From positions 1 through 64,000 of the forward strand of contig NZ_JBNPOJ010000006.1 of assembly GCF_050315115.1 (NCBI RefSeq): a DNA stretch of 64,000 nt, read 5' to 3'. Under the pieces are notes generated by a model. That model saw nothing but the letters and a program-made list of their open reading frames with translations, ran no database searches and was not told the origin of the DNA. Positions 15,616 through 24,743 of this stretch are shown one piece after another (position 1 is the first letter of the stretch; the number at the start of each line of letters is the position of its first letter). The DNA is from Peptoniphilus_A sp022767005 (GTDB lineage: Bacteria > Bacillota > Clostridia > Tissierellales > Peptoniphilaceae). The translations under genes were made by a program, and so were the position numbers.

Positions 15616-17277
15616 CTAAACCTCCATAATAATTGGTAAAATCATAGGATTTCTCTTTGTGTTTTTGAAAATATATGATCTCAAATTGTCCCTAATATCT
15701 GACTTTAAGCCATTCCAATCCTTTAGATTTTCTCTTGAATCTTCTTTTAATATTTTTCTGACAACATTTTTTGCATCTTCTATTAAATCTTCAGACTCTC
15801 TCACATATACAAAGCCCCTAGATATTATATCAGGTCCTGATACAACTTTTCCTTCTTTTGTAATAGTTATTACAACAATAATTAATCCATCTTCAGAAAG
15901 ATGTCTTCTGTCTCTTAGGACAATATTGCCTACATCTCCTACGCCAAGTCCATCTACTAAAATATTTCCTGAAGGTACATCGCCAACTAATTTTGCTTCT
16001 TTTTGTGAGATTTCAAGACAGTTTCCATTTTCCATTATGAAAATATTCTCTTCTGGTATTCCCATTTGAGTTGCAATCTTTGCGTGCTCCATGAGATGTC
16101 TAACTTCGCCATGAGCAGGAATAAAATACTTTGGCTTTACTAAGCTTAAAATTAATTTTAATTCCTCTTGACAAGCGTGACCTGAAACGTGAATTTCTGA
16201 AAGGGTTTCATAAATTACCTTTGCTCCTCTTTCAAGAAGTCTATTTATAACTTTTGTAACTGCATTTTCATTTCCAGGAATTGGCGTTGCAGATAGAATA
16301 ACAGCATCATTTGGAGTAAGTTGGATCTTTCTATGTTCCCCATAGGCAATTCTAGTAAGAGCTGACATTGGTTCTCCTTGTGAGCCTGTTGTAATTAGCA
16401 CAAGCTCGCTGTCATCGTACTTATCCATATCCTTGATATCAACAAAGGTATCTTTCTTAACTCTAAATTGACCAAGTCTTCTAGCAGTTTCCGTTACATT
16501 TACCATGGATCTACCCGATAAAACAACCTTCCTGCCATATTTTTCCGCAGAATTTATAATTTGTTGTACTCTGTGTACATTTGATGCAAAAGTTGCAATT
16601 ATAATTCTATTGTCTTGTAAACTTTGGAAAAGTCTATTAAAAGTTTCTCCAACTTTTGATTCACTCATCGTGTATCCTGGCCTAAGCACATTTGTGCTTT
16701 CTCCAATCATCGCCAACACACCTTTTTTACCAATTTCCGCTATCCTAGTCAAGTTAATTGGCTCTCCACTAATTGGTGTAAAGTCAACTTTAAAATCTCC
16801 TGAGTGATAAATGTATCCAAGAGGTGTCTTTATTGCAAGAGCACAAGAATCAGGTATAGAGTGATTTACGCTAATCCATTCAACTTCCATTTTACCAAGT
16901 TTAACTACATCTCCAGCATTTACTACATGAAGCTTATCTCTTGAAAGTCTATGTTCCTTTAGCTTATTCTCTAAAAGTCCAATAGTAAGACCTGTCCCAT
17001 AAATGTCTAGATCTAGTTTTCTCATAACATATGGAATGGCACCAATGTGGTCTTCATGACCGTGAGTTAATACAAGCCCTCTAATTCTATTTTTGTTGTT
17101 TTCTAAATAAGTTACATCTGGTATTACTACATCAATACCAAGCATTTCGTCTTCTGGGAAAGTCATACCACAGTCGATGATAATAATATCTTCTCTGTAC
17201 TCTATAACTGTAAGATTTTTTCCAATCTCGTGAAGTCCTCCCAGAGGAATAATCTTCACTTTATTAGTGTTTTTCAT
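15616..17277 (-). CDS. rnj: Ribonuclease J
   Basis: A 553-residue metallo-beta-lactamase/beta-CASP ribonuclease. The zinc motif THGHEDHIG lies near residues 70-78, with further ligands in NHSIPDS and HSGDFK; the beta-CASP segment includes VVLSGRSM and ITTGSQGEPMSAL; the end of the catalytic core has HVSGHA and PAHGE. A C-terminal domain (about 450-553) mediates dimerisation. It combines 5'-3' exo- and endonucleolytic activity in mRNA turnover and rRNA maturation. It starts at the stop codon of the Fur-family gene with overlapping ends, which implies co-transcription. J1 and J2 cannot be separated by eye. Confidence 0.93.
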   Translation of the reverse strand: MKNTNKVKIIPLGGLHEIGKNLTVIEYREDIIIIDCGMTFPEDEMLGIDVVIPDVTYLENNKNRIRGLVLTHGHEDHIGAIPYVMRKLDLDIYGTGLTIGLLENKLKEHRLSRDKLHVVNAGDVVKLGKMEVEWISVNHSIPDSCALAIKTPLGYIYHSGDFKVDFTPISGEPINLTRIAEIGKKGVLAMIGESTNVLRPGYTMSESKVGETFNRLFQSLQDNRIIIATFASNVHRVQQIINSAEKYGRKVVLSGRSMVNVTETARRLGQFRVKKDTFVDIKDMDKYDDSELVLITTGSQGEPMSALTRIAYGEHRKIQLTPNDAVILSATPIPGNENAVTKVINRLLERGAKVIYETLSEIHVSGHACQEELKLILSLVKPKYFIPAHGEVRHLMEHAKIATQMGIPEENIFIMENGNCLEISQKEAKLVGDVPSGNILVDGLGVGDVGNIVLRDRRHLSEDGLIIVVITITKEGKVVSGPDIISRGFVYVRESEDLIEDAKNVVRKILKEDSRENLKDWNGLKSDIRDNLRSYIFKNTKRNPMILPIIMEV

Positions 17278-17735
17278 TAATTTGCCTTCTCCTCAAATTT
17301 GTGGCGGCAGTCTTCGCAATAACCCATAAATTTTAGAGTGTGGTCAACTATCTTAAAATTCTTTTCTTTTTCAACTTTTGCTTCTAGTTCATTTAAATTG
17401 TCAATGTCAATTTCTTCTACTTTACCGCAATTTATGCATATAAGATGATGGTGTCTATGACCTTCTGTTGGAATTCTGAGTTCGTATCTTATAATATTGT
17501 CATCAAATACAATTTGATCTAAAATTCCCAGTTTGTGAAATAATTGAACAGTCCTATATATAGTTGCAATTCCCATTTCAGGATCTTTTTTTGCAACTAA
17601 ATTATAAACTTCTTCAGTAGTCAAATGCTTATCTTTGTTGTCCAAAAAAATTTCATAAACCTTAGCTCTTTGTTTAGTGTATTTATAACCACTATCTTTT
17701 AAGATCTTTTTAACAGGATCAATTTTTAAATCCAT
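17277..17735 (-). CDS. Fur-family metalloregulator
   Basis: A 152-residue Fur-type repressor. The winged helix covers about residues 8-85 (YTKQRAKVYEIFL, GIATIYRTVQLF) and the metal-binding domain follows with HRHHHLICINCGKVEEID and the C-terminal CxxC pair YCEDC. The two CxxC pairs make the structural zinc site. Iron (Fur), peroxide (PerR) and zinc (Zur) types cannot be told apart with confidence here. It lies in a tight leftward cluster between the DUF1292 gene and rnj. Confidence 0.9.
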   Translation of the reverse strand: MDLKIDPVKKILKDSGYKYTKQRAKVYEIFLDNKDKHLTTEEVYNLVAKKDPEMGIATIYRTVQLFHKLGILDQIVFDDNIIRYELRIPTEGHRHHHLICINCGKVEEIDIDNLNELEAKVEKEKNFKIVDHTLKFMGYCEDCRHKFEEKAN

Positions 17736-17743
17736 ATTCTCAC

Positions 17744-17983
17744 CTATTCTAATTCATTTAAAAGTTCTTCATAGGCTTCTTTTGCTTCTTCAAGTTCATC
17801 ATCATCAATCCCTGCAAGAAGCTCTTCACCCAATTCATCTTCTATCACTTTTAATATATAGATTTCTGGTTCCTTTTCATCTGTATAGAGTGCAACATAG
17901 TCTGTGTCGTCAATTGAAAATTTTGCATCTACAAAAAATTCAACTTCAACATTATTTTCATCATATAATTTTATTTTTTCCAT
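17744..17983 (-). CDS. DUF1292 protein (YrzB-like)
   Basis: A 79-residue acidic protein with the DUF1292 pattern: IKLYDENNVEVEFFVDAKF, then DTDYVALYTDEKEPEIYILKV and a C-terminal acidic helix. Function is unknown. In Bacillus the order yrzL-yrrK-yrzB is the same as here (ireB, ruvX, DUF1292), which supports the call. It begins 8 bp after the preceding gene. Confidence 0.88.
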   Translation of the reverse strand: MEKIKLYDENNVEVEFFVDAKFSIDDTDYVALYTDEKEPEIYILKVIEDELGEELLAGIDDDELEEAKEAYEELLNELE

Positions 17984-17991
17984 TTTATCAC

Positions 17992-18408
17992 CTATAAATT
18001 TAATCTATCCAGATAGCTTTGCAGAATATATGTTGCTGCAATTTTATCTATATATTTTTTCCTATTTTCTCTTCGAACAGAACCCGCTATTAAAACTTGC
18101 TCAGCCATCAAAGTGGTCATTCTTTCGTCAACATACTCAATTTCAATACCAAATTTGTTTTTCAATTTTTCTGCAAACTTCATGACTTTTTCACTTTGCG
18201 GCCCAATAGTATTGTTCATGTTCTTTGGAAGACCTACCACTATTTTTTCAATATTATTTTCTTTTATTATGTCATGAATTTTATCATAGACGCTTTTGTT
18301 TGATTCTCTTTTTATAGTCATAAGAGGCTGCGCTGTAAGCATGAGAGCATCAGATATTGCTACTCCAATCCATACATCGCCAACATCAAGGCCTAAAACT
18401 TTATTCAT
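17992..18408 (-). CDS. ruvX: RuvX/YqgF family Holliday-junction resolvase-like nuclease
   Basis: A 138-residue RNase H-fold protein: LGLDVGDVWIGVAISD at the N-terminus with the first catalytic Asp, VGLPKNMNNTIG in the middle and YVDERMTTLMAE with Glu/Arg near residue 98. The family is essential in many bacteria and is implicated in 5' processing of pre-16S rRNA and in junction resolution; which role applies is not shown by the sequence. It lies in the conserved ireB-ruvX-DUF1292 cluster. Confidence 0.92.
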   Translation of the reverse strand: MNKVLGLDVGDVWIGVAISDALMLTAQPLMTIKRESNKSVYDKIHDIIKENNIEKIVVGLPKNMNNTIGPQSEKVMKFAEKLKNKFGIEIEYVDERMTTLMAEQVLIAGSVRRENRKKYIDKIAATYILQSYLDRLNL

Positions 18409-18442
18409 ATAACCACAACCTTTACAGGTACATATATAATAT

Positions 18443-18467
18443 GTAAAAGAGATGGTCTAGCCATCTC
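18443..18467 (-). terminator. Terminator overlapping the ireB stop codon
   Basis: GAGATGG (18449-18455) and CCATCTC (18461-18467) form a 7-bp stem with a 5-nt loop, followed on the minus strand by TTTTA. The stem includes part of the ireB stop codon and separates ireB from ruvX. Confidence 0.65.
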
Positions 18468-18720
18468 AATTTTTTTCTAAATAAACTTTCAACATTTCTT
18501 GTAAAAGTTCATCGCGCTCTATTTCTTGAATCATGGATCTTGCATTATCATGACTTGTAATATAAGTTGGATCGCCAGATAATATATATCCAATAATTTG
18601 GTCAGAAGGATTGTATCCCTTTTCCTCTAGAGCATTATAAACAACTTTTAAAACACTCTTAATTCTCTCTTGTTCCAAACTGCTTTTTTCAAAAATTTGT
18701 GTATTATTGTTTTGATCCAT
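18466..18720 (-). CDS. ireB: IreB-family regulatory phosphoprotein
   Basis: An 84-residue protein matching the IreB/YrzL family: KSSLEQERIKSVLKVVYNAL, ALEEKGYNPSDQIIGYILSG and DPTYITSHDNARS. In Enterococcus faecalis IreB is phosphorylated near its N-terminus by the Ser/Thr kinase IreK and affects cephalosporin resistance; a threonine is present at residue 7 here. It follows alaS, as in many Firmicutes. Confidence 0.9.
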   Translation of the reverse strand: MDQNNNTQIFEKSSLEQERIKSVLKVVYNALEEKGYNPSDQIIGYILSGDPTYITSHDNARSMIQEIERDELLQEMLKVYLEKN

Positions 18721-18767
18721 AATTACCCCCAGATAGATTATATCATAAAATATCTACTTTGATAATA

Positions 18768-21380
18768 TTATAATAGTTCTCTTAGCTTATTTAGAGCTTC
18801 ATCAACTTTATTTAAATTCTTAGCACCAGCAGTTGCCATATCTGGCCTTCCGCCTCCGCCTCCGTCAGCAACTTTTGCTATTTCTTTTATAATTTTTCCA
18901 GCAGCAATTTTCTTTTCTACTAAATCTTTTGAAACTGCACATACAAAGTTAAGTTTTCCATCATTTATTGTCGCAAATAAAACTACAACTGAACCAACTT
19001 TATTTCTAACTTCGTCAGCTAAATCGCGAAGTGTGTTTACATCAACCCCATCGAATTTTTTAATTACATAATTTATGCCATTTTTAACTTTTACTAAATC
19101 AATAAGACCTGAAATTTGATCCTTTGCCATGTCGCGCTCAAGTCTTTCAATTTCTTTATTTGCTTCTTTAAGATTTTTGTTGTTTAATTTTATCTTTTGT
19201 AGAATTTCATCTTTATTTGATTTCAATTCCCTGGCTATTTCTTCTTGTTCCTCTTTTAATTCATTTAAATATTTTAAAACAGCAGGACCTGTTATAGATT
19301 CAATTCTTCTTATCCCATTACTTATACCACTTTCAGATAGTATTTTAAACATAGAAATTTCAGAAGTATTTGATACATGAGTACCACCACAAAGTTCCCT
19401 AGAATAATCTCCCATGGAAAGAACTCTAACTTCTTCGTGATATTTGTCTTCGAATAGACCAATTGCACCCATTTTTTTTGCTTCATCTAAATTTGTAATC
19501 TTGGTTTCAACGGGAAGAGCTTCAAAAATCTTTTCATTTACAATTTTTTCAACCTTATCAATTTCTTCCTTTGACATCGCCTCAAAATGAGAAAAGTCAA
19601 ATCTCATTCTGTCAGGCATAACTAGGGAACCAGCTTGATTTACATGATTTCCAAGCACGTCCTTTAATGCTCTGTGAAGTAAGTGAGTTACAGAGTGATT
19701 CCTTCTTATATTATTTCTTCTAACAACATCAATAATAGCTTTAACAGGAGCTTTCTCTAGTTTACCTTCCTCAACTTCTACAAAGTGAAGGTGGAGCCCA
19801 TCTTTAGTCTTTTTAGTATCAGTTACCCTTAATCTAAATTTGTCGGAAATAATTTCTCCAGTATCTCCTACTTGCCCACCACTTTCACCATAAAAAGTAG
19901 TTTTGTCTAGAATTACAATTCCCCTCTTGCCCTTATCTATGCAATCGACAATTTCATCATCATAAATAATTCTTATAATATGTCCTTTGCATTCATTTTT
20001 TTCGTAACCTAAAAACTCATTGGAAATTCCTTCAAATAGGTGCTTGTTGTCTTGATTTGCCCAGCCTATATTTTTATCATCTCTTGCATCTCTTGCTCTT
20101 TTCCTTTGAAGTTCCATTTCTTCTTCAAATCCAGTCATGTCGACATCAAGATCTTCTTCCTTTAAAATTTCTTCTGTCAAATCAATTGGAAATCCATAAG
20201 TGTCATATAGTTTAAAGGCTTTTTTGCCCTCTAACAACCTTTCATTATTTGTCTTCATTTCTTTAATGTGAGCATTAAGTCTTACGAGTCCATCGTCAAT
20301 AGTTTCTAAAAATTTTTCTTCTTCTCTTCTAATTATTTCTTTAATAGACTCTCTATTTTCTTTTAACTCTTTATATTGATCGCCCCAAGAATCAATTACC
20401 ATATCTGCAATTTCAAAAAGAAAAGCTCTCTTTATCCCTAGTTTTCTTCCATGTCTTGCAGCCCTTCTTATAAGTCTTCTTAATACATAACCCCTTCCTT
20501 CATTTGAAGGTACTATTGTATCAGAAATCATAAAAGTCATTGCTCTTATGTGGTCGGTTATAACTCTAAAGGAAATATCTGCCTTTTTATCTTCGCCATA
20601 TTTTTTGCCTGAAACCTTTGCAATTTCTTCTATTATATCTTTTATTGCATCTATTTCAAAAATATTGTCAGTCTTTTGTAAAACTGTGGCAATTCTTTCA
20701 AGACCCATTCCCGTATCAATATTTGGATGTGAAAGTGGATTGTAATTTCCATTTTCGTCCTTATCAAATTGTGTGAAAACTAAATTCCAAACCTCGATAA
20801 ATCTGTCGCCTTCTCCACCAGGTCTTTCATCTTCTGAACCATATTCTAATCCTCTATCAACATATATTTCTGAGCATGGACCGCTTGGGCCTACCTCAAG
20901 TTCCCAAAAATTATCATCTTTTCCAAGTCTAGTAATTTTTTCTTCGGGGATTCCAATTACATCTCTCCAAATATTGTATGCTTCATCGTCATCTTTATAA
21001 ACAGTAACCCAAAGATCTTCTTTTGGAATTTCAAGATTGACTGTTAAAAATTCCCAAGCCCACGGAATCACTTCGTGTTTGAAATAATCGCCAAAGGAAA
21101 AATTTCCTAACATTTCAAAAAATGTTGCATGTCTATCTGTCAATCCTACATTATCTATATCACCAGTTCTAATGCATTTTTGGCAAGTCGTAACTCTCTT
21201 TGCAGGTGGAATCTCTTCGCCAGTAAAGAATTTTTTCATTGGCGCCATTCCTGCACCGATTAAAAGAAGTGACTTGTCATTTTTTGGAATTAGCGAAAAA
21301 CTTGGTAATATTAAATGGTTTTTTGATTCAAAAAAATTTAAAAACTCAGTTCTTATATCGTGTAAACCTAAATACTTCAT
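18768..21380 (-). CDS. alaS: Alanine-tRNA ligase
   Basis: A full-length class II synthetase of about 870 residues. The aminoacylation domain starts MKYLGLHDIRTEFLNFF, with TTCQKCIRTGDIDNVG and the GMGLERIA motif 3. The editing domain has the zinc motif HSVTHLLH and CGGTH, and a C-terminal DHHA1-type domain ends with GGGGGRPDMATAG. The start is set at 21380: AGGAG lies six bases upstream, while the TTG two codons earlier abuts that site. No T-box precedes it, unlike the transporter genes at 40-42 kb. Confidence 0.97.
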   Translation of the reverse strand: MKYLGLHDIRTEFLNFFESKNHLILPSFSLIPKNDKSLLLIGAGMAPMKKFFTGEEIPPAKRVTTCQKCIRTGDIDNVGLTDRHATFFEMLGNFSFGDYFKHEVIPWAWEFLTVNLEIPKEDLWVTVYKDDDEAYNIWRDVIGIPEEKITRLGKDDNFWELEVGPSGPCSEIYVDRGLEYGSEDERPGGEGDRFIEVWNLVFTQFDKDENGNYNPLSHPNIDTGMGLERIATVLQKTDNIFEIDAIKDIIEEIAKVSGKKYGEDKKADISFRVITDHIRAMTFMISDTIVPSNEGRGYVLRRLIRRAARHGRKLGIKRAFLFEIADMVIDSWGDQYKELKENRESIKEIIRREEEKFLETIDDGLVRLNAHIKEMKTNNERLLEGKKAFKLYDTYGFPIDLTEEILKEEDLDVDMTGFEEEMELQRKRARDARDDKNIGWANQDNKHLFEGISNEFLGYEKNECKGHIIRIIYDDEIVDCIDKGKRGIVILDKTTFYGESGGQVGDTGEIISDKFRLRVTDTKKTKDGLHLHFVEVEEGKLEKAPVKAIIDVVRRNNIRRNHSVTHLLHRALKDVLGNHVNQAGSLVMPDRMRFDFSHFEAMSKEEIDKVEKIVNEKIFEALPVETKITNLDEAKKMGAIGLFEDKYHEEVRVLSMGDYSRELCGGTHVSNTSEISMFKILSESGISNGIRRIESITGPAVLKYLNELKEEQEEIARELKSNKDEILQKIKLNNKNLKEANKEIERLERDMAKDQISGLIDLVKVKNGINYVIKKFDGVDVNTLRDLADEVRNKVGSVVVLFATINDGKLNFVCAVSKDLVEKKIAAGKIIKEIAKVADGGGGGRPDMATAGAKNLNKVDEALNKLRELL

Positions 21381-21395
21381 AAACAACTCCTATTA

Positions 21396-21424
21396 AAAAT
21401 CCTCCCATTCCCTGGGAGGATGTG
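21396..21424 (-). terminator. Terminator of the suf-nifS-AI-2E operon
   Basis: ATCCTCCCA (21399-21407) and TGGGAGGAT (21413-21421) form a perfect 9-bp stem with a 5-nt loop and a T-run on the minus strand, between the AI-2E gene and alaS. Confidence 0.9.
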
Positions 21425-21457
21425 CTATAAATATTATAATTATAAAGAATATGAATG

Positions 21458-22741
21458 TCAATTAGAGCTATATTTGTCGTTGTATTTTATTTTTGCAAAA
21501 TCAATTAGTATAAATATAATTGACGTGATTGGAACAGAGATTACCATTCCCCAAACTCCAAAAATTCCTCCACCAATGATTATTGAAATTAAAATAAGTA
21601 ATGGATTTAACCCTGTGCTATCTCCAATAAGTTTCGGTGCGAGAATATTATTTTCTATCCATTGAACTAATATGAATAAAACCATTACCCAAAATGCTTT
21701 TACTGGAGAATCTACTAATGCAAATAAAACTGCAGGCACACATCCAAGGAAAGGTCCTACATATGGAATAATATCTGCAATACAAGTGATAAGTCCAATA
21801 ATTATTGCAAAGTCCACTCCTAATATTAATAGATAAATCATAGTGAGTACTCCAACGAAAATTGCCATTAACATTCTTCCTCTAATAAATTGTTGAAGAG
21901 CTATGTCTATTCTGTTTGCCAAAAATGTAATGTCATCTCTATATTTGTTTGGAATAATTTTTTTTACTTTATAAGTGAATTTTTCCTTGTCCACAGAAAA
22001 GTAAAATGAAAATAAAATTATTAATACTAATCTAAAGGCACCAGTCAATGCTCCATATACCTTTGAAAAAACTCCAGAAAGTGAACTCATAAGTGAGCCT
22101 TGAATTTTTGTAGCTAAATCGTTAATAGTTTTTGTCATGGAATTTAAAATATTTGATACAATTTGTGGCGTCTTGACATCCACCCCAACCTTTGGATTTG
22201 ACTCTTTATAGATGTCTATAAAGTTTTCTGGTAATTCAATATTAAAATTTGCAAAAATCTGCGTCAAGAAATCATTTACGTTTCTCGTAAGTGTGTCCAC
22301 CATTGCAGGTAAGCTTGTGAGTAAATTTGAAACTTCATTAATAGTTTTTGGTATTACAGAAATTATTAATATTCCAAAAATTAAAATAACAGAAATATAA
22401 ACTATTATTACTCCAAACTGTCTTTTTATTCCCTTTCTCTCTAAATAATTTACTATTGGATCTATTATGTATGCAAAAATAATTGCAATAATAGCAGAAG
22501 AAAGAGTATAACCTAGAATTGGGAACTTGTTAAAAATTATTGTTATTAAATAGAAAGCTAAAATTCCTAAAAATATTTTTGTAATGTAATGTAGATCTAT
22601 ATTTATTCTTTTTTTGCCTTCAATATATCTATTCCCAATATTTATTAGATAATAAATTGCCAAAAATATTAAAAGTATAGATAATGTTACAAGGGCATAA
22701 ATCATAAATCTCGCAGCATTACCGGAAATTTGTTCCAACAT
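21458..22741 (-). CDS. AI-2E family transporter
   Basis: A 427-residue membrane protein of the AI-2E/PerM family with about seven to eight helices. Recognisable features are LGYTLSSAIIAIIFAYIIDP near residue 75, a large soluble loop (about 150-230), and the C-terminal block LGVDFAIIIGLITCIADIIP, YVGPFLGCVPAVLFAL and LDP-like LNPLLILISIIIGGGIFGVWG. Family members move autoinducer-2, or act as Na+/H+ antiporters; the substrate is open. It lies 4 bp after nifS at the end of the iron-sulfur operon, as YrrI-type genes often lie near alaS. Confidence 0.88.
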   Translation of the reverse strand: MLEQISGNAARFMIYALVTLSILLIFLAIYYLINIGNRYIEGKKRINIDLHYITKIFLGILAFYLITIIFNKFPILGYTLSSAIIAIIFAYIIDPIVNYLERKGIKRQFGVIIVYISVILIFGILIISVIPKTINEVSNLLTSLPAMVDTLTRNVNDFLTQIFANFNIELPENFIDIYKESNPKVGVDVKTPQIVSNILNSMTKTINDLATKIQGSLMSSLSGVFSKVYGALTGAFRLVLIILFSFYFSVDKEKFTYKVKKIIPNKYRDDITFLANRIDIALQQFIRGRMLMAIFVGVLTMIYLLILGVDFAIIIGLITCIADIIPYVGPFLGCVPAVLFALVDSPVKAFWVMVLFILVQWIENNILAPKLIGDSTGLNPLLILISIIIGGGIFGVWGMVISVPITSIIFILIDFAKIKYNDKYSSN

Positions 22742-22745
22742 ATTA

Positions 22746-23873
22746 TCACCTGTTCTTGAACTTTTTCATCCCTTCACTTATTTTCTCCACTACATAATCG
22801 CACTCTTCTTTTGTGTTATTGTGATTTATAGAAAGTCTAAGCATTGAAAGAGAATCTTCTTCACTTCTTCCAATTGCCCTAAGGACATGGGATGGATTTA
22901 TACTTCCCGCTGCACAAGCAGATCCAGATGAAACACATATATCATACATATCAAGGTATTGCACCATTGTTTGTGGCTTAGTATCCTTTAGCGTAATATT
23001 AATATTTCCAGGAAGTCTATTGTCTATTGGACCATTAAAAATAATTCCATCTATGTTTAAAAGTTTTTCAATAGTATAATCTCTTAAATCACTTGTGTAG
23101 TTTATATTTTCATCCATATTTGCATAGGCGTCTTCTATTGCTTTTGCTATGCCAACTATGGATGCAATATTTTCTGTGGATGCTCTCATGCCCCTTTCTT
23201 GTTCTCCACCATTTATAAAGGGCGAAATTTCTACGCCTTCTTTAATGTATAAAATTCCAATTCCTTTAGGAGCTCCAAGCTTGTGTCCTGATATAGAAAG
23301 CATGTCCACGTCTATATCTTTTAGATTAAATTTAACATTTCCCATAGCTTGTACTGCATCTGTATGAAATAAAATATTTTTTTCTCGAGCAATTTTTGAA
23401 ATTTCAGAAATTGGCTCAATGGTTCCTATTTCATTATTCGCAAACATTATGGAAATTAATTTTGTATTGTCCTTTATTTTTTCACTTAATTCATCTAAAT
23501 TCACAAAGCCTTCTTCGTCTACTGAAATTAGAGAAGTTTCATTGCCAAATCTCTCAACTGATTTAAGTGAATTTAAAATAGCTGGATGTTCTATCTTTGA
23601 TGATATTATATGATTTTTTTCTCTTGGATTCAATGTTTCTTTTATAACCCAGTTGTCAGATTCAGATCCTGATGAAGTAAAATAAATTTCACTTGGCTTT
23701 ACTTTTAAATTTTCTGCAATTTTTATTCTCGAGTTTTCAATTGCCGCTCTCGACTTTTGTCCTAGAGAATAAATTGCCGATGCATTCCCATAATTTTCTC
23801 TCAAATAGGGAAGCATGGCCTTTAGTACATTCTCTGTGATCTTTGTAGTAGCAGCATTATCCATGTAAATCAT
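22746..23873 (-). CDS. Cysteine desulfurase, NifS/IscS type
   Basis: A 375-residue PLP enzyme of group I. It opens IYMDNAATTKITENVLKAML. The PLP-binding histidine/aspartate block is HTDAVQAMGN, the Schiff-base lysine is in SGHKLGAPKGIG, and the mobile catalytic cysteine lies in SSGSACAAGS, a longer loop than in SufS. It forms protein persulfide from cysteine. It is the second desulfurase of this operon and is placed right after an Rrf2 regulator, so it may feed tRNA thiolation (MnmA or ThiI partners) rather than the SufBCD scaffold. That division of labour is inference. Confidence 0.92.
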   Translation of the reverse strand: MIYMDNAATTKITENVLKAMLPYLRENYGNASAIYSLGQKSRAAIENSRIKIAENLKVKPSEIYFTSSGSESDNWVIKETLNPREKNHIISSKIEHPAILNSLKSVERFGNETSLISVDEEGFVNLDELSEKIKDNTKLISIMFANNEIGTIEPISEISKIAREKNILFHTDAVQAMGNVKFNLKDIDVDMLSISGHKLGAPKGIGILYIKEGVEISPFINGGEQERGMRASTENIASIVGIAKAIEDAYANMDENINYTSDLRDYTIEKLLNIDGIIFNGPIDNRLPGNINITLKDTKPQTMVQYLDMYDICVSSGSACAAGSINPSHVLRAIGRSEEDSLSMLRLSINHNNTKEECDYVVEKISEGMKKFKNR

Positions 23874-23880
23874 ATTAACC

Positions 23881-24276
23881 TCACATGTCTGCCAGAGTCA
23901 TGGACTCCATTACATCTTCAATTTGTCCTTGTAACTTCGATAATATATCTCTAGTTGCACAATCCTTTAGCTTTCCGCAATTGATATTTTTGCCAAGGTC
24001 ACAGCAAGAAAGAGAAATATCACCTTCAAGAGCATTTATTATTTCTCCAATGGCAATATCCTTTGGAGCTCTCGATAAAACATAGCCTCCACCTGCTCCT
24101 CTTATTGATTTAACGAGTCCAGCTTTTTTTAAAAGAGAAAAAAGTTGTTCTAAATAAGATTCTGATAAATTTTCTTCTTTTGCAATATCCTTTAGTGCAA
24201 TGGGACCCTTCCCTTCATTTTCTTTTAAATTATACATTGCCATTAAGCCATAACGGCCCTTTGTAGAAAGTTTCAT
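23881..24276 (-). CDS. Rrf2-family regulator (IscR/CymR-like)
   Basis: A 131-residue winged-helix protein. MKLSTKGRYGLMAMYNL and LSESYLEQLFSLLKKAGLVKS are characteristic of Rrf2 proteins. The C-terminal part contains LSCCDLGKNINCGKLKDCAT, with cysteines that could coordinate an Fe-S cluster as in IscR, although the first spacing is longer. It lies between sufU and nifS, 7 and 11 bp from its neighbours, which suggests feedback control of this Fe-S operon. A cysteine-metabolism role as in CymR is the alternative. Confidence 0.88.
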   Translation of the reverse strand: MKLSTKGRYGLMAMYNLKENEGKGPIALKDIAKEENLSESYLEQLFSLLKKAGLVKSIRGAGGGYVLSRAPKDIAIGEIINALEGDISLSCCDLGKNINCGKLKDCATRDILSKLQGQIEDVMESMTLADM

Positions 24277-24287
24277 TTAATCACCTC

Positions 24288-24743
24288 TTATGATGGAATA
24301 AAAGATCCTTCTTCTTTATTGTTTTCTAACATATCTTTTAAAGTGTACCATGAAAGGACTGCACACTTTACCCTTGCCGGAAGATTGCTAATGGATTCAA
24401 AGGCTATGGCATCGTCAAGTTCTTCAAGCTCGTCAGGATCTTTGACTTCACCCTTTACCATTCCAATAAATTTCTTTGCTCTTTCAATAGCTTCTTCCAC
24501 AGTTATCCCTCTTACATTGTCACACATAATTGATGTGGATGCTTGTGAAATCGCACAACCATGTCCCGTATAAGAAATGTCTTTTATAATTCCATCTTCT
24601 ACTTTTAACTGAAGAGTGATTTCATCACCGCAGCTTGGATTGTGTCCAAGCTCTTTGTGAGTATAATCCTCTAAATCACGTCTATTGTGTTTATTTCTAG
24701 AATGTTCTAAAATTAATTCTGTGTAAATATTATCAAGATTCAA
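24288..24743 (-). CDS. sufU: SufU iron-sulfur assembly sulfurtransferase
   Basis: A 151-residue SufU/NifU-like protein. The three zinc-binding cysteines are in NPSCGDEI (about 37-44), GHGCAISQAS (about 60-69) and VKCAVLSW (about 124-131). The insert between the second and third cysteine distinguishes SufU from IscU. SufU accepts the persulfide from SufS and passes it on to SufBCD. It overlaps sufS by 11 bp. Confidence 0.95.
   Translation of the reverse strand: MNLDNIYTELILEHSRNKHNRRDLEDYTHKELGHNPSCGDEITLQLKVEDGIIKDISYTGHGCAISQASTSIMCDNVRGITVEEAIERAKKFIGMVKGEVKDPDELEELDDAIAFESISNLPARVKCAVLSWYTLKDMLENNKEEGSFIPS

Noticed and set aside
15659..16069. 136-codon rightward frame inside rnj
   Set aside because: Antisense shadow; the RNase J frame has full motif support.
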